A DNA stretch of 64,000 bases, taken from Micromonospora vinacea (GTDB lineage: Bacteria; Actinomycetota; Actinomycetes; Mycobacteriales; Micromonosporaceae). The stretch spans positions 868,001 to 932,000 of the forward strand of contig NZ_JADOTY010000001.1 in NCBI RefSeq assembly GCF_015751785.1. Reading direction: 5' to 3'. Shown here in pieces: positions 42,816 to 51,172 of the stretch (the stretch's first letter is position 1; every line of letters starts with the position of its first letter). Both the position numbers and the translations under genes were made by a program. The notes under the pieces are model-generated. The model was not told where the DNA came from. It ran no database searches and saw only the letters and a list, made by a program, of their open reading frames with translations.

Positions 42816-44178
42816 TCTGCCGGTTCATTCTCGACGAGCGGCCGCCCCACCCGGGGCGGCCGCTCGTCGTGTTCCGGAGCGGGTCACGGCGGCGACGGTC
42901 GGTGGGTGCCGGAAGCTCGGGTCGGTCGGTGTCCTCGACAGGTCGGCGGGGCGCCGGGAGCGTCGGGCGGGTGGGCGACGTCGGCGGGCGGGCCCCGGTC
43001 GGCGCGCTCAGGTGCCGGCCCCGCCACAGGTAGCTGCCGGCGGCCAGGGTGGCCACCCCGACCAGCGCGAACAGCAGCCGGTAGTCCAGAAACCCGACCA
43101 GCAGGGCACCCGCCCCGATGGAGAACGCCTGCGGCCCGCTGACCACCGCCTGGGTGGCGGCGGCGACCCTGCCGACCAGCGAGGGCGGGGTACGGCGCTG
43201 GATCAGCGTGTGCAACCCCACCATCGTCAGCGGGAGCGAGACCCCGGCCAGCAGCACCGCCGCGAACCCGAGCCGCAGATCGGGGTACGCGAGCGCGAGC
43301 GCGGCCGGCGAGAAGAAGGCGACCCCGGCGGCCAGCGTGCCGACCTCTCCGAGCCGGCGGACCAGCGTCGGTGAGCAGAGCCCACCGAGCAAACCACCCA
43401 CACCCTGCACGGTGACCAGCACGCCCACGAACGCGGCATCCCGGTTCAGCCCCTGGTCGACGTAGGCGAAGATGAGCGACTCACTGAAGCCCATCACCAG
43501 TGATCCGAGCCCGTAGCCGAGCAGTGCCCGCCGCAGGGCCGGCTCGCCGGCCAGGTGCCGCAGGCCGGCGCCCAGTTCGGCTGGCCACCGCAGCCGTACG
43601 GCCGGCGGCAGCTGTTGCGGGGTGGGCAGTGCGGTCACCACCGCCGCGGCGGTCAGAAATCCGACCATGCCGATTCCGGCCAGCGCCCACCCGCCGAGCG
43701 CCGCGTAGAGCGCCGCGCCCACCAGCGGACCGACCAGTCGTATCCCCTGACGTACGGTCTGGAGCACTCCGTTCGCCTCGGCCAGCAGCTCGACCGGCAC
43801 CATCTCGCGGATGAGCCCACTGAGCGCCGCGCCGAGCGTGATGGACGAGAGTCCGTACAGGGCGGCCACCAGGTAGACGATCCAGACGTCGCCCGCGTCG
43901 TGAACGGTGAACAGCGGGGCGAGCAGAGCCGCGGTCACCACGTTCGCGGCCACGAAGAACGGCCGGCGCGGGTAACGGTCGACGACCCAGCCGACCAGCG
44001 GTGCCAGCGTCATCGGCGCGATGACCGCGAAGATCGTGGCACCGGCCAACCCGTTCGAGCCAGTCAGATCCTTGACCCAGATGGCGAGTGCGAGCAGAAG
44101 GATCGACTCGGCGGTCATGCTGGCCAGCAGACCGCCGAAGAGCAGGCGGAAGTCGGGTCGGCGCAGGATCGTGCGCAT
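42805..44178 (-). CDS. MFS transporter with a basic C-terminal tail
   Basis: A 457-residue, 12-helix major facilitator protein of the enterobactin/multidrug exporter type, starting MRTILRRPDFRLLFGGLLAS with VGWVVDRYPRRPFFV as motif A. After helix 12 a 70-residue Arg/Pro-rich tail follows. The tail's last codons read through the 17-bp mrx1 terminator hairpin and end inside mrx1, so the true C-terminus may have drifted. ATG 44178 has GGAGGGACCCC. The substrate is unknown. Confidence 0.9.
   Translation of the reverse strand: MRTILRRPDFRLLFGGLLASMTAESILLLALAIWVKDLTGSNGLAGATIFAVIAPMTLAPLVGWVVDRYPRRPFFVAANVVTAALLAPLFTVHDAGDVWIVYLVAALYGLSSITLGAALSGLIREMVPVELLAEANGVLQTVRQGIRLVGPLVGAALYAALGGWALAGIGMVGFLTAAAVVTALPTPQQLPPAVRLRWPAELGAGLRHLAGEPALRRALLGYGLGSLVMGFSESLIFAYVDQGLNRDAAFVGVLVTVQGVGGLLGGLCSPTLVRRLGEVGTLAAGVAFFSPAALALAYPDLRLGFAAVLLAGVSLPLTMVGLHTLIQRRTPPSLVGRVAAATQAVVSGPQAFSIGAGALLVGFLDYRLLFALVGVATLAAGSYLWRGRHLSAPTGARPPTSPTRPTLPAPRRPVEDTDRPELPAPTDRRRRDPLRNTTSGRPGWGGRSSRMNRQIRR
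42832..42869 (+). terminator. Terminator of mrx1
   Basis: Perfect 17-bp arms (CGACGAGCGGCCGCCCC) with a 4-base loop, 16 bp past the mrx1 stop. It is inside the coding tail of the convergent MFS gene. Confidence 0.88.
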
Positions 44179-44393
44179 GGGGTCCCTCCGGCGGGATGGC
44201 CTGCCCAGGTGGGCGAGGTCGACGGGCCGCGACCTCGGGTCCGTCGTCAGCCGGCATTCCCGTGGTCCGATTTTCGCAAGACACGCCCTCGCCGGAACCT
44301 CCGACACCGGTCGCGCCGTCCATACTGACCGTGGGGGGCGAATTTCATACAGTTACCGTCGCGTCTGCGGCGGACGACGGGAAAGAGGACACT

Positions 44394-45374
44394 GTGCCTC
44401 CTGCCGCACCCAGCCCAATCCTGCGTCGTCGCCGGTTGGGCGTCGAGCTGCGCCGCCTGCGTGAGGCCGCAGGCTTCACGGGCGATCAGGTCATCGAGCG
44501 TATCGGTTGGGCCTCCGCATCCAAACTGTCCCGTTTGGAGAACGGCCGCAGCCGACCGGACCCACAGGACGTCAGCGACCTGCTCGACCTCTACGGCGCC
44601 GACCAGGCGCTGCACGACGAACTGCTGGGCATCACCAACGAGGCCGGCGACATGCGCGGCTGGTTGAAGAACTTCCCGGTGATGACGCAGCAACAGCGCG
44701 GCTGGGCCGAGTTGGAGGCGGGCTGCGCGGAGATCTCCGAGTACAACCCGGTGCTGGTGCCGGGCCTGTTGCAGACCCCCGGGTACGCCCAGCTGCGGAT
44801 CGTGTCGGCCCGGCAGGTGAGCGCGGGCGCGGGCGAGCCGGAACCCGGCGACGAGCCGGAGACCGAGGTGCAGGCGCGGCTGGCCCGCCAGTCGCTGCTG
44901 ACCCGGGAACCGCACGCTCCCCGCTACACCGCAGTGCTGGAGGAGGCGGCCCTCGGCCGTCGGGCCGGGCCGCCGGAGGTGCTGCACGAGCAGCTGCTCC
45001 AACTCTGTGAGCTGGCGCTGCTGCCCAACGTGGCCCTGCACGTGCTGCCCCGGGACACCCAGATCGGCAATTGGTACCTTCCGCCGACCGCCTTCTCGGT
45101 CTATCGGTTCGCCGATCCCCTCGATCCGGAGACATTGGCCATCGAAGGTGGCTTCACCGACGTCATGTCGACCGACACAATCACTCTAAATCGCTATAAA
45201 GTGGTGTTCGAGTGGCTATGCACGGCGGCACTTAACGCTTCGGACACCCTCTCCTGGCTGATCGAGGCGGCGGGACGGCTGACCGAGGCAACGCCCCCAT
45301 CCACAGTGGCGTTCGGGCCGGCAACGGCGCCGACCCAACGCCGCCGGGAATCGGGGCGACTGACGGACCGGTGA
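44394..45374 (+). CDS. XRE-family regulator with DUF5753 (Scr1-like)
   Basis: A 326-residue protein. The XRE HTH covers about 10-70 (LGVELRRLREAAGFTGDQVI, then SKLSRLENGRSRP), and the rest is a DUF5753 domain with YNPVLVPGLLQTPGYAQL and SVYRFADPLDPETLAIEGG. Such proteins are paired with DUF397 partners in actinomycetes and control development or secondary metabolism, sometimes called toxin-antitoxin-like. GTG 44394 follows GAGGACACT. The DUF397 gene follows after 74 bp. Confidence 0.92.
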   Translation: MPPAAPSPILRRRRLGVELRRLREAAGFTGDQVIERIGWASASKLSRLENGRSRPDPQDVSDLLDLYGADQALHDELLGITNEAGDMRGWLKNFPVMTQQQRGWAELEAGCAEISEYNPVLVPGLLQTPGYAQLRIVSARQVSAGAGEPEPGDEPETEVQARLARQSLLTREPHAPRYTAVLEEAALGRRAGPPEVLHEQLLQLCELALLPNVALHVLPRDTQIGNWYLPPTAFSVYRFADPLDPETLAIEGGFTDVMSTDTITLNRYKVVFEWLCTAALNASDTLSWLIEAAGRLTEATPPSTVAFGPATAPTQRRRESGRLTDR

Positions 45375-45448
45375 TCCACGGGGGACCCTCCGTCGGGGCG
45401 TGCGGCACCACTCGTCCCATCGGATCGCTGCACATCAGGAGCAGAACC

Positions 45449-45688
45449 ATGAACGACATCCGCAACACGCCGTCCGTCTCCGCCCACTCGTTGGCGGACG
45501 CCCCGTGGCGTACCAGCACACGCAGCCAGACCTCCAACTGTGTGGAGGTCGCCCCGCTCGCCACCGGCCCGTCGGCGGTCGCCCTACGCGACAGCAAGGA
45601 CCGGGGCGGTCCGGTGCTGCTGTTCAACCGCGCGGGGTGGCTCGGCTTCATCACCGGAGCGAAGAAGGGCCAGTTCGATCTGAACTGA
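45449..45688 (+). CDS. DUF397 protein, partner of the XRE/DUF5753 regulator
   Basis: A 79-residue protein with the DUF397 signature: WRTSTRSQTSNCVEVAP, VALRDSKDRGGPVL and a C-terminal WLGFITGAKKGQFDL. AGGAG precedes the ATG. It is probably co-transcribed with the upstream HTH gene and binds that protein, as in Scr1/Scr2-type pairs. A terminator follows 13 bp later. Confidence 0.92.
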   Translation: MNDIRNTPSVSAHSLADAPWRTSTRSQTSNCVEVAPLATGPSAVALRDSKDRGGPVLLFNRAGWLGFITGAKKGQFDLN

Positions 45689-45701
45689 TTCGGTGACTGG
45701 T

Positions 45702-45734
45702 ACGGGGCCGTCGGCGCACTGCCGGCGGCCCCGT
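45702..45734 (+). terminator. Terminator of the XRE/DUF397 operon
   Basis: Arms 45702-45714 (ACGGGGCCGTCGG) and 45722-45734 pair over 13 bp with one G-U. Confidence 0.8.
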
Positions 45735-45745
45735 CGCGTCGTACC

Positions 45746-45793
45746 CGCCGACTCCGTCGCTCGGCGACCCGCCGACTCCCTCGCTGGGCGACG
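45746..45793. repeat. 24-bp tandem repeat
   Basis: Two units of 24 bp (45746-45769, 45770-45793) start CGCCGACTCC and end CGAC, with two or three mismatches; a third, partial unit starts at 45794. Noncoding. Confidence 0.7.
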
Positions 45794-45858
45794 CGCCGAC
45801 CCTGTTGAGCAGCCATCCGCCGATCGGACGAGGCTCGAAACCGATAGGCGCGTTTCAG

Positions 45859-45886
45859 TTGCTGAGACGAACACGGGGCGTAACAT
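45859..45886 (+). promoter_or_regulatory. Possible promoter of the small gene at 45949
   Basis: TTGCTG (45859-45864) and TAACAT (45881-45886) are 16 bases apart in an otherwise empty region; a weak match. Confidence 0.35.
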
Positions 45887-45948
45887 GACCCTCGAATACG
45901 TGGAACTTCCACACTGGCTCTTCCGTCGCGGTTCATCCGGAGACCCTC

Positions 45949-46224
45949 ATGCGGTTCCTGATCGTTCGCACCGACATCCGCGCCGTCGCTGACGGGGACA
46001 TCGCCGCCGCCTGGGCGGACGGCCACCGACTTCGCGACGAGACGACCACGCCCGAGCCACGCCGGCAGATCGTGCACGCCGAGGACCGGGACGCCGCACT
46101 TCTGCTGGCTCGCGCCCTGGCCACTGTCGGCGCGGTCCGCGCCGGCAAGCAACGGGTCAAGGTCCTGCCGCTGGTCGAGCCGCGGCCCGCCTTCCGACAC
46201 AGACCGGGCCGCACCGGCACCTGA
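45949..46224 (+). CDS. Hypothetical protein, 91 residues
   Basis: A small soluble, slightly basic protein starting MRFLIVRTDIRAVADGDIAA with an alpha/beta pattern and DRDAALLLARALATV in the middle. ATG 45949 has GGAG at usable spacing, and a double hairpin follows the stop, which supports a real gene. I recognise no family. Confidence 0.65.
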   Translation: MRFLIVRTDIRAVADGDIAAAWADGHRLRDETTTPEPRRQIVHAEDRDAALLLARALATVGAVRAGKQRVKVLPLVEPRPAFRHRPGRTGT

Positions 46225-46237
46225 TTCCACAGGTCGT

Positions 46238-46345
46238 CCGTCGTGGTCGGACCGGCTCCCCCGCCGCGTTCATCGCACCCACCGACCACGACGGCCCGTG
46301 TTCCCGGCCCGTGACCGCCGCGGCAACGGCGGCCACGGGCCGGGA
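46238..46345. terminator. Two hairpins between convergent genes
   Basis: Hairpin 1 has perfect 13-bp arms 46238-46250 (CCGTCGTGGTCGG) and 46282-46294. Hairpin 2 has 19-bp arms 46302-46320 and 46327-46345 with one mismatch. Hairpin 1 suits the + strand gene, hairpin 2 the minus-strand nudC, whose stop is 7 bp away. Confidence 0.75.
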
Positions 46346-46351
46346 CCGTGC

Positions 46352-47335
46352 TCAGCGGTCGGCGTCCACCCAGCCGTCCAGCCAACGGTGGATGAGGAAC
46401 AGCGCGATCGACGACGGGGGCGGCAGGATCAGCCGGGCCCCATCGCCCACGTCCACCGTCTGCCCGGCCAACGCCGCCCCGATCTCCCGGCGGGAGAACC
46501 AGCGGGCGTACGCGATCTCGGACGGGTCGACCCGCACCGGCTCTGTCGGGTTCGCGGTGGCCAGGAAGCCGAGCATCAGCGAGCCGGGGAACGGCCAGGC
46601 CTGGCTGCCCACGTACCCGATGCGCTCGACCCCGATGCCCACCTCCTCGCGGACCTCGCGCAGCACGGCCGCCTCCGCCGACTCCCCTGGCTCCACGTAG
46701 CCGGCCAGGCAGGAGTAGCGCCGACCACCCGGTGTGCCCTGCCAGCCGGCGTTGTTGCCGAGCAGACAGCGGCCGTCCGGCCCGTCCACGCCGTCGTGAA
46801 CGAGCACGATCATCGCCGGGTCGGTACGCGGCCAGATCCGCCCGCCGTTGCGGTCCACCCGGGACCAACCGGCCTCGTCCATCGCGGTAGGCGCGCCGGT
46901 GCTCGTCGAGTAACCGTGTCGGGTGTGCCAGTTGACCAGCGCCAACGCGGTGGTGAAGATGCCGGCCTCCCGGTCGGCGAGCAGGTGACCCACCTCCCGG
47001 AGGTGGACCGCCCGGGTCCCCGGAATCGTCGGCAGCGGCGCGTCGACAGCGAAGACCGGCACCCCGTCCGGCTCGACACCCAGGAACATCGCGCCCGACT
47101 CGGAGCCGGCGGGCACGTCACCCGCCCCGAACAGCACCAACGTCGGCGGCGACGTCTCGGTGCGGGCGAGCGTCCGCCCCTCGTCGGTCGAATCGAGCAG
47201 CAGCACCCGGGCCCGCAACCACGCCTCGGTCAACCACTGCGAGTCACCCCGCCGGTGCGCCGCCCGATCCAGCGTGGACCGCGCCAACGGCGGCGCCGCC
47301 TCCCCGCTCACGCCGGCGCTCCGCTGCTGAGCCAC
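46352..47335 (-). CDS. nudC: NAD+ diphosphatase NudC, zinc ribbon lost
   Basis: A 327-residue Nudix hydrolase. The Nudix box reads GYVEPGESAEAAVLREVREE, and the NudC-specific SQAWPFPGS follows, so hydrolysis of NAD(H) or decapping of NAD-RNA is predicted. NudC normally has a four-Cys zinc ribbon before the Nudix domain; here the equivalent stretch is NWHTRHGYSTSTGAP and later DRNGGRIWPRTDP with no Cys at any of the four sites. Starts at GTG 47335 or an in-frame GTG 8 codons later. Lies 22 bp after the M16 pair. Confidence 0.92.
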   Translation of the reverse strand: MAQQRSAGVSGEAAPPLARSTLDRAAHRRGDSQWLTEAWLRARVLLLDSTDEGRTLARTETSPPTLVLFGAGDVPAGSESGAMFLGVEPDGVPVFAVDAPLPTIPGTRAVHLREVGHLLADREAGIFTTALALVNWHTRHGYSTSTGAPTAMDEAGWSRVDRNGGRIWPRTDPAMIVLVHDGVDGPDGRCLLGNNAGWQGTPGGRRYSCLAGYVEPGESAEAAVLREVREEVGIGVERIGYVGSQAWPFPGSLMLGFLATANPTEPVRVDPSEIAYARWFSRREIGAALAGQTVDVGDGARLILPPPSSIALFLIHRWLDGWVDADR

Positions 47336-47339
47336 AGGG

Positions 47340-47362
47340 CTCGCTCGCTCCGCTCGCTCACG
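47340..47362. repeat. GAGCGAGC-type short repeat at the nudC/M16 junction
   Basis: CTCGCTCGCTCCGCTCGCTC is a near-palindromic run of the 4-base word GCTC that fills the gap between the M16 stop and the nudC start. Confidence 0.55.
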
Positions 47363-48701
47363 CCAACTGCTCGGTCTGAACAGTGGTCAGCGCGGCCAGC
47401 CCCGGAGTGATCCGCTCCGCGTCGCCGAGTACCACGATCGCCGCCCGAGCCGGGGCCAGGTAGCGGGCCGCCGCCCGCGCGACGTCGTCGATGCTCGCCC
47501 TCGCCAACCTCGCCGCGTACTCGGCGAGGAAGTCGAGGCGCAGACCGTTGCCCGCGTACGCGCTGGTCAACGCCGCCAACCCGGCCTGGGTGGACATGCC
47601 GAGCTGGAGGGTGCCCAGGGCGTACTGCCGGGCCTGCTCCAACTCCTCGGGCTTCGGTGGCAGCGACGCCAACCGACCCAGCTCGTACGTCGTCTCCAGC
47701 AGTGCCGGACCGGTGACCTCGGTGGCCACGTCGGCGGCGGCGACCAGCACCGACCCGGCGACGGAGTGCTCGATCACCGAGTGCGGGCCGTACGTGTAGC
47801 CCTTGTCCTCGCGTATGTTCTCGACCCAGCGGGAGGAGAAGTAGCCGCCGAAGATCAGGTTAGCCAGTTGCAGCGGGGCGTGGTCGGGGTCGGTGCGCGA
47901 CACCGCCGGCAGCGCGATCCGCAGCGAGGACTGCACCGAGCCGGGCCGGTCGACCAGCAGCAGCGGCCCCGGCTCCAGCGGCGGAGTCGCCGGCAGTTCG
48001 GCCGTACGCCCGGCACCCGACCAGCCGCCGAGCGCCCGCTCGGCCGCGTCCAGTGCCTTCTCCGGCTGCACGTCACCGACCAGCACCAACTGCGCGCCGG
48101 TCGGATGGACCCGCTCCGAGTGCAGGGTGCGCAGCGCCGCCGGTCGGACCGCTTGGATCTGACCGGGCTCCGGCGTCTGCGTCGCGTACGGGTGCCGGCC
48201 GTAGATCCGCTTGAGCAGCGCCTCCCGGGCCAGGTGCGCCGGTTGGCTCTGCGCCACCTGGATCCGGTCGACCAGCCGGTCCCGTTCGGTGGACACCTCG
48301 TCGCTGGGGTAGCTGGCGCCGGTCAGCACCTCGGCCAGCAACTCCAGCATCCGGTCCAGACCGGTGACCAGGCCGGCGCCGGAGAGCATCAGCCGGTCCG
48401 GGTCGACGCCCGCGGAGAGCCCGCCGCCCACCTTCTGCAACTCTGCGGCGATCTGCACGCTGGTCATCGACTCGGTGCCGGAGAGCATGGTCTGCGAGAG
48501 CATCGCGCCGCGGGCCAGGTGGACCCGGCCGAACGGCACCCAGAGCCGCATCTCGACCAGGGGTACGGCGGGCCGGCGTACGGCGATCACGGTGAGCCCG
48601 TTGCGCAGTGTGCGCTCGGCCTGCTTGGGCACCGTGAGCTTGCGGGTGGGACCGAGCGGCGGCAGCGTACGCGGCCCGGCAGGAGCGGTGGTGACACTCA
48701 T
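47358..48701 (-). CDS. M16 peptidase-family protein without the zinc site (inactive partner)
   Basis: A 447-residue M16 homologue. At the place of the HxxEH zinc motif it reads ARGAMLSQTMLSGTESM, so it cannot bind zinc. The Gly-rich and substrate-binding parts remain (YGRHPYATQTPEP, the late NIREDKGYTYGPHSVIEH). M16B enzymes often act as an active/inactive heterodimer, as in mitochondrial MPP and the PqqF-like pairs. The ATG overlaps the upstream active-subunit stop (ATGA), supporting equal synthesis. Confidence 0.9.
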   Translation of the reverse strand: MSVTTAPAGPRTLPPLGPTRKLTVPKQAERTLRNGLTVIAVRRPAVPLVEMRLWVPFGRVHLARGAMLSQTMLSGTESMTSVQIAAELQKVGGGLSAGVDPDRLMLSGAGLVTGLDRMLELLAEVLTGASYPSDEVSTERDRLVDRIQVAQSQPAHLAREALLKRIYGRHPYATQTPEPGQIQAVRPAALRTLHSERVHPTGAQLVLVGDVQPEKALDAAERALGGWSGAGRTAELPATPPLEPGPLLLVDRPGSVQSSLRIALPAVSRTDPDHAPLQLANLIFGGYFSSRWVENIREDKGYTYGPHSVIEHSVAGSVLVAAADVATEVTGPALLETTYELGRLASLPPKPEELEQARQYALGTLQLGMSTQAGLAALTSAYAGNGLRLDFLAEYAARLARASIDDVARAAARYLAPARAAIVVLGDAERITPGLAALTTVQTEQLA

Positions 48702-50008
48702 CGGGCGCCTCCGGCGATGACCTCGATGGCGGCCCGGCGCTCCGGGCGCACTGTGGCCGCGGCGGCCCGGACCTGCTCCTCGGTGACCTCGCCGACCAGC
48801 CGGGGCAGGTCGTTGAGCAGGCCCGGTTCGCCGCGTTGCTGCTCCAGCACGGCCATCCGCAGCGCCCGACCGAGCACCGCGTCGGTGTCCCGCAGCAGGT
48901 GGGTCGCCATCCGGGCCTGGGTGCGGGCCAGCTCACCGTCGGTCAGCCCGTCGGTGGCCAGCCGGTCCAACTCCTCGTCGATGGTGCGCAGCACCTTGTC
49001 CACGTCGCCCCCGGGCGGCAGGTGCGCCTGCAACAGCAGCGCTGTGGGATCGCGGACGTCGAACGGGTCGCCCATGAAACCGAGGTATCCGCCGAGGCTG
49101 GTCACCGTGCGGTCGCGCTGCACCAGCCGCTCGACCAGCCGCGACGCGTCGCCGTCGGTGAGCACCTCGGCCAGCACCACGTACGGCAGGTAGCCGGCGA
49201 AGTCGGTGACCGGGTCGGGCACGCGCCAGGCGCCGGCCACCGCCGGCAGCGGCGCCAGGGCATCGGTGTACGAGGTGCGCCGCTCGGCGCTCAGGTCGGG
49301 CTCGGTGAAGTCGGGTCGTTGCGGTGCCGGCCGGGCCGGCACGTCACCGAAGTGCCGGGTGACCAGTTCGGTCGCCTCGGCCACGTCGATGTCACCGCTG
49401 ACGGCCAGCACGGCGTTGCCGCTGGCGTAGTAGCGGCGGAAGAAGTCGGCGGCGTCGGCGACGGTCGCCGACTCCAGGTCGTCGAAGGAGCCGTAGCCGT
49501 CGTGGGCGTTCGGGAAGGTGTCGAACATGACCGGCGGCAGGGTCAGCCAGGGGAAGCCGCCGTACGGCCGGTTGAGGACGTTGACCCGGATCTCCTCCTT
49601 GACCACGTCGACCTGGTTGCGCAGGTTCTCCTCGGTCAGCCGGGGGCCGCGCATCCGGTCCGCCTCCAGGAACAGCGCGCGTTCCAGCGCGTTGCTCGGC
49701 AGCGTCTCGAAGTAGTCGGTGTAGTCCAGGTGGGTGGAGCCGTTGAAGGTGCCGCCCGCGCCCTGCACGTGCCGGAAGTGGGCCAGCTTTTCCAGGTTTT
49801 CCGAGCCCTGGAACATCAGGTGCTCGAAGAGGTGGGCGAAGCCGGTACGTCCCTCCGGCTCCGAACGGATGCCGACGTCGTAGACCACCGCCACCCCGAT
49901 CACCGGGGCACTGCGATCGGGGGTGAGCACCACCCGCAGGCCGTTGTCGAGGGTGAACCGCTCGACCGGATACTTCGTCGCTGGAATTCTGGATCTCCGC
50001 GCCGCCAC
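48698..50008 (-). CDS. M16 zinc peptidase, catalytic subunit
   Basis: A 436-residue zinc metalloprotease with the inverted motif HLFEH (His59, Glu62, His63) and the third-ligand helix in VDVVKEEIRVN. It probably degrades or trims peptides together with the inactive homologue encoded right after it. Start is GTG 50008. TAGGGT lies 7 bases upstream and includes the stop codon of the ssuD gene. Confidence 0.93.
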   Translation of the reverse strand: MAARRSRIPATKYPVERFTLDNGLRVVLTPDRSAPVIGVAVVYDVGIRSEPEGRTGFAHLFEHLMFQGSENLEKLAHFRHVQGAGGTFNGSTHLDYTDYFETLPSNALERALFLEADRMRGPRLTEENLRNQVDVVKEEIRVNVLNRPYGGFPWLTLPPVMFDTFPNAHDGYGSFDDLESATVADAADFFRRYYASGNAVLAVSGDIDVAEATELVTRHFGDVPARPAPQRPDFTEPDLSAERRTSYTDALAPLPAVAGAWRVPDPVTDFAGYLPYVVLAEVLTDGDASRLVERLVQRDRTVTSLGGYLGFMGDPFDVRDPTALLLQAHLPPGGDVDKVLRTIDEELDRLATDGLTDGELARTQARMATHLLRDTDAVLGRALRMAVLEQQRGEPGLLNDLPRLVGEVTEEQVRAAAATVRPERRAAIEVIAGGAR

Positions 50009-50015
50009 GGAGTCG

Positions 50016-50021
50016 ACCCTA
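50016..50021 (-). promoter_or_regulatory. -10 of the M16 operon, overlapping the ssuD stop codon
   Basis: TAGGGT on the minus strand, 7 bases before GTG 50008; its first three bases are the TAG stop of ssuD. Confidence 0.55.
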
Positions 50022-51134
50022 GCGCGTCGACACCTCCGCCACCCGCGACCTTCCCGGAGCCGCCGCGACCGGGGCCGTCACCAGGGGCAGCACCTCGGCG
50101 CCGACCCGCTCTGCCTCCTCGCGGTGCGGCCAGCCGGAGAGGACGAACTCGTCGACGCCGAGTGCCGCGTACTCGTCGATGCGGGCCGCGACCTCGGCGT
50201 AGCTGCCGACAAGCGCGGTGCCGGCGCCCTCGCGGACCAGGCCGACGCCGGCCCAGAGGTTCGGTGCGACGGTGAGACCGTCGGTGCGGCCGGCGTTCAG
50301 GGCGGCCATCCGGGCCTGACCCACCGAGTCCATCCGGCGGAACCGGGCCTGGGCGGCGGCGATCCGCTCCGGGCTCATCCCGGCCAGCAGTCGGTCGGCC
50401 TCCGCCCACGCCTCGGCGGTTGTCGGTCGGGCGATGACGTGCAGCCGGAGGCCCGTGCGCAGGGTGCGGCAGTGGTCGGCGGCGAGCGCCCGGACCCGGG
50501 CGACCCGGGCCGCTATCGACGCCGGCGGTTCACCCCACATCAGGTACACGTCGGCCTGCCGGGCGGCCACCGTCTCGGCGGCCGGGGACGCGCCGCCGAA
50601 GTAGACCGGCGGCGGCACGGCGAGCGGGGTGGCCAGGCCACCGCCGTCGACCCGGTAGTGCTTGCCGGCGTAGTCGAACGGCCCGCCGGCCCAGGCGCGG
50701 CGAAGCACGTCGACGAACTCGCCGGTGCGCGCGTAGCGGTCGTCGTGCCCGAGGAAGTCGCCGTACGCCCGCTGCTCGGCCGGGTCGCCGCCGGTGACGA
50801 TGTTGAGCGACAGCCGGCCACCCGAGATGGCCTGGAACGCTTCGGCCTGCTGGGCGATCAGGGTGGGTAGCGCGAAACCGGCCCGGACCGCGACCAGCAT
50901 GCCGAGCCGCTCGGTGTGCTGGGCGACCGCGGCGCAGACGATCCACGGGTCGGGGCAGCCGGCGCCCACCGGCGTGAGGACGGCGGTGAACCCGTTCTCC
51001 TCGGCGGCCCGGCCGACCTCGGCCAGGTAGGCCACCGTCGCCGCCCGGTCGTGCCGGGCGGCACCCGCGGTGACGGTGGCGGCACCGACCTGGTCGCCGT
51101 CGCCGGAGGTGGGGAGGAACCAGTGGAAGCTCAT
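50019..51134 (-). CDS. ssuD: FMNH2-dependent alkanesulfonate monooxygenase (LLM class)
   Basis: A 371-residue luciferase-like monooxygenase that releases sulfite from alkanesulfonates. It begins SFHWFLPTSGDG, and carries RLSLNIVTGGDPAEQRAYG and DRYARTGEFVDVLRRAW, typical of SsuD, and the late WPHREEAERVGAEVLPLV. It is divergent from ssuABC and shares the control region with its 21-bp sites. A GAGAGGCGAC ribosome site precedes the ATG; the presumed TAGGGT -10 is inside site 2, well upstream. The reductase SsuE is not in the window. Confidence 0.93.
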   Translation of the reverse strand: MSFHWFLPTSGDGDQVGAATVTAGAARHDRAATVAYLAEVGRAAEENGFTAVLTPVGAGCPDPWIVCAAVAQHTERLGMLVAVRAGFALPTLIAQQAEAFQAISGGRLSLNIVTGGDPAEQRAYGDFLGHDDRYARTGEFVDVLRRAWAGGPFDYAGKHYRVDGGGLATPLAVPPPVYFGGASPAAETVAARQADVYLMWGEPPASIAARVARVRALAADHCRTLRTGLRLHVIARPTTAEAWAEADRLLAGMSPERIAAAQARFRRMDSVGQARMAALNAGRTDGLTVAPNLWAGVGLVREGAGTALVGSYAEVAARIDEYAALGVDEFVLSGWPHREEAERVGAEVLPLVTAPVAAAPGRSRVAEVSTR

Positions 51135-51172
51135 CGCGAAGTCGCCTCTCTGCCGGTGACCGATCGCCGATT

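Noticed and set aside
45746..45793. Possible iteron array or replication origin
   Set aside because: Only two and a partial units, no replication gene, no AT-rich unwinding region.
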